Source: Amycolatopsis coloradensis (GTDB taxonomy: Bacteria > Actinomycetota > Actinomycetes > Mycobacteriales > Pseudonocardiaceae). From it: a stretch of 64,000 bases of DNA. The position numbers and the translations under genes are program-made. The DNA lies in contig NZ_MQUQ01000011.1 in assembly GCF_001953865.1 (NCBI RefSeq), forward strand, positions 1 to 64,000, written 5' to 3'. The notes below the pieces were generated by a model. The model worked only from the letters and a program-made list of their open reading frames with translations, did no database searches and had not been told where the DNA came from. Numbering within the stretch: the first letter of the stretch is position 1; each line of letters opens with the position of its first letter. Positions 63,674-64,000 of the stretch are shown one piece after another.

Positions 63674-64000
63674 CTAGTTCTTCCCGCGCCGGTACTCACT
63701 GGGGCTGCAACCGTGTTCTCTGCGGAAAGTGCGCGAGAAGTAGAACGCGTCGTTGTAGCCGATGGTCCTGGCGATCTCGGAGATGTCGCGGGACGTGGTA
63801 ACCAGCAGCTCGCGCGCCCGGGCCATCCGCACGCGCTTGGCGTATTCGACCACGCCGCAGCCCGCCACCATCCGGAACAGGGCCGCGAAGTGCGAGGGGG
63901 ACAGGCCCGCCGTGCGCGCGAGCTCTTTGACGATCACCGGCTTCGCGAAGTTGTGCCGCAGGTACTCCTGCGCCTGGCGAACCGGCTCGGTGGGCTGGTG
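63674..64000 (-). CDS. AraC-family transcriptional regulator (partial, continues beyond window)
   Basis: The visible 109 residues are the C-terminal DNA-binding domain: two helix-turn-helix units, VKELARTAGLSPSHFAALFR and ISEIARTIGYNDAFYFSRTF, ending HGCSPSEYRRGK. The frame stays open to the window edge (PTEPVRQAQEYLRHNFAKP), so the N-terminal part lies outside. Its role is unknown. Confidence 0.9.
   Translation of the reverse strand, partial: HQPTEPVRQAQEYLRHNFAKPVIVKELARTAGLSPSHFAALFRMVAGCGVVEYAKRVRMARARELLVTTSRDISEIARTIGYNDAFYFSRTFRREHGCSPSEYRRGKN

Noticed and set aside
1..64000. CRISPR arrays, prophage or known defence systems
   Set aside because: No regularly spaced repeats, phage structural genes or defence-type gene sets were seen.

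Overview
The window is high-GC actinomycete DNA. Codon use, GTG/TTG starts, ATGA/GTGA gene overlaps and families such as LAL regulators, a DnaE2 polymerase and a mycofactocin-type SDR suggest a Pseudonocardiales-like genome (Amycolatopsis/Saccharothrix/Actinokineospora type). That placement is inference. All calls rest on reading the sequence and on memory of families; no search was run.

Layout. 1-1013 holds no recognisable gene. 1014-5646 is a four-gene terpene operon: a class II (DxDD) cyclase, a cis-prenyltransferase, a class I terpene synthase and a HemY/phytoene-desaturase-like flavoprotein. 5776-7504 is a divergent Zn-alcohol dehydrogenase/TetR pair with two palindromic operators between them. 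7505-9984 is decayed DNA with one small hypothetical gene and a frameshifted IS701-type transposase.

About 9985-56750 is one large biosynthetic gene cluster. It opens with regulators (three tandem LAL proteins and a small LuxR protein) and a DrrAB-like exporter. From 20593 to 56750 every gene is on the + strand with little spacing. SbnB/SbnA should make L-2,3-diaminopropionate (Dap). A 3946-residue NRPS reads C-A-T, C-T, C-A-T, C-A-T-TE: modules 1 and 3 have the same binding code and probably load Dap, module 2 has no A domain, and module 4 looks Asn/Asp-like. A separate A-T protein with a Thr code could fill module 2 in trans, as SyrB1 does in syringomycin. MbtH, a SyrP-like dioxygenase and a type II thioesterase accompany it. 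Interleaved is a reducing type II PKS (ACP, one KS, two Cys-less KS-like subunits, two dehydratases, KR, HCCA-type isomerase, phytoene-desaturase-like enzyme) of the kind that builds polyenoyl or cinnamoyl lipids. The last third holds a nucleoside-deoxyribosyltransferase-like protein, a DHODH-like flavoprotein, a creatininase-like amidohydrolase and an FMN monooxygenase, then a salicylate module: a free C domain lacking one catalytic His, a salicyl-AMP ligase and a salicylate synthase fused to a carrier domain.

The model is an acylated peptide with backbone Dap-Thr-Dap-Asn/Asp carrying a polyketide and/or salicyl acyl group, plus a unit possibly derived from a pyrimidine. I do not recognise a described product with this combination. 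After 56750 come decayed fragments (LigD, another ORF), a SnoaL-like/MarR pair, dnaE2 with a candidate SOS box, a GNAT-like gene, a PPOX-type flavoprotein, a tRNA-Ala 3'-end remnant and a partial AraC gene.
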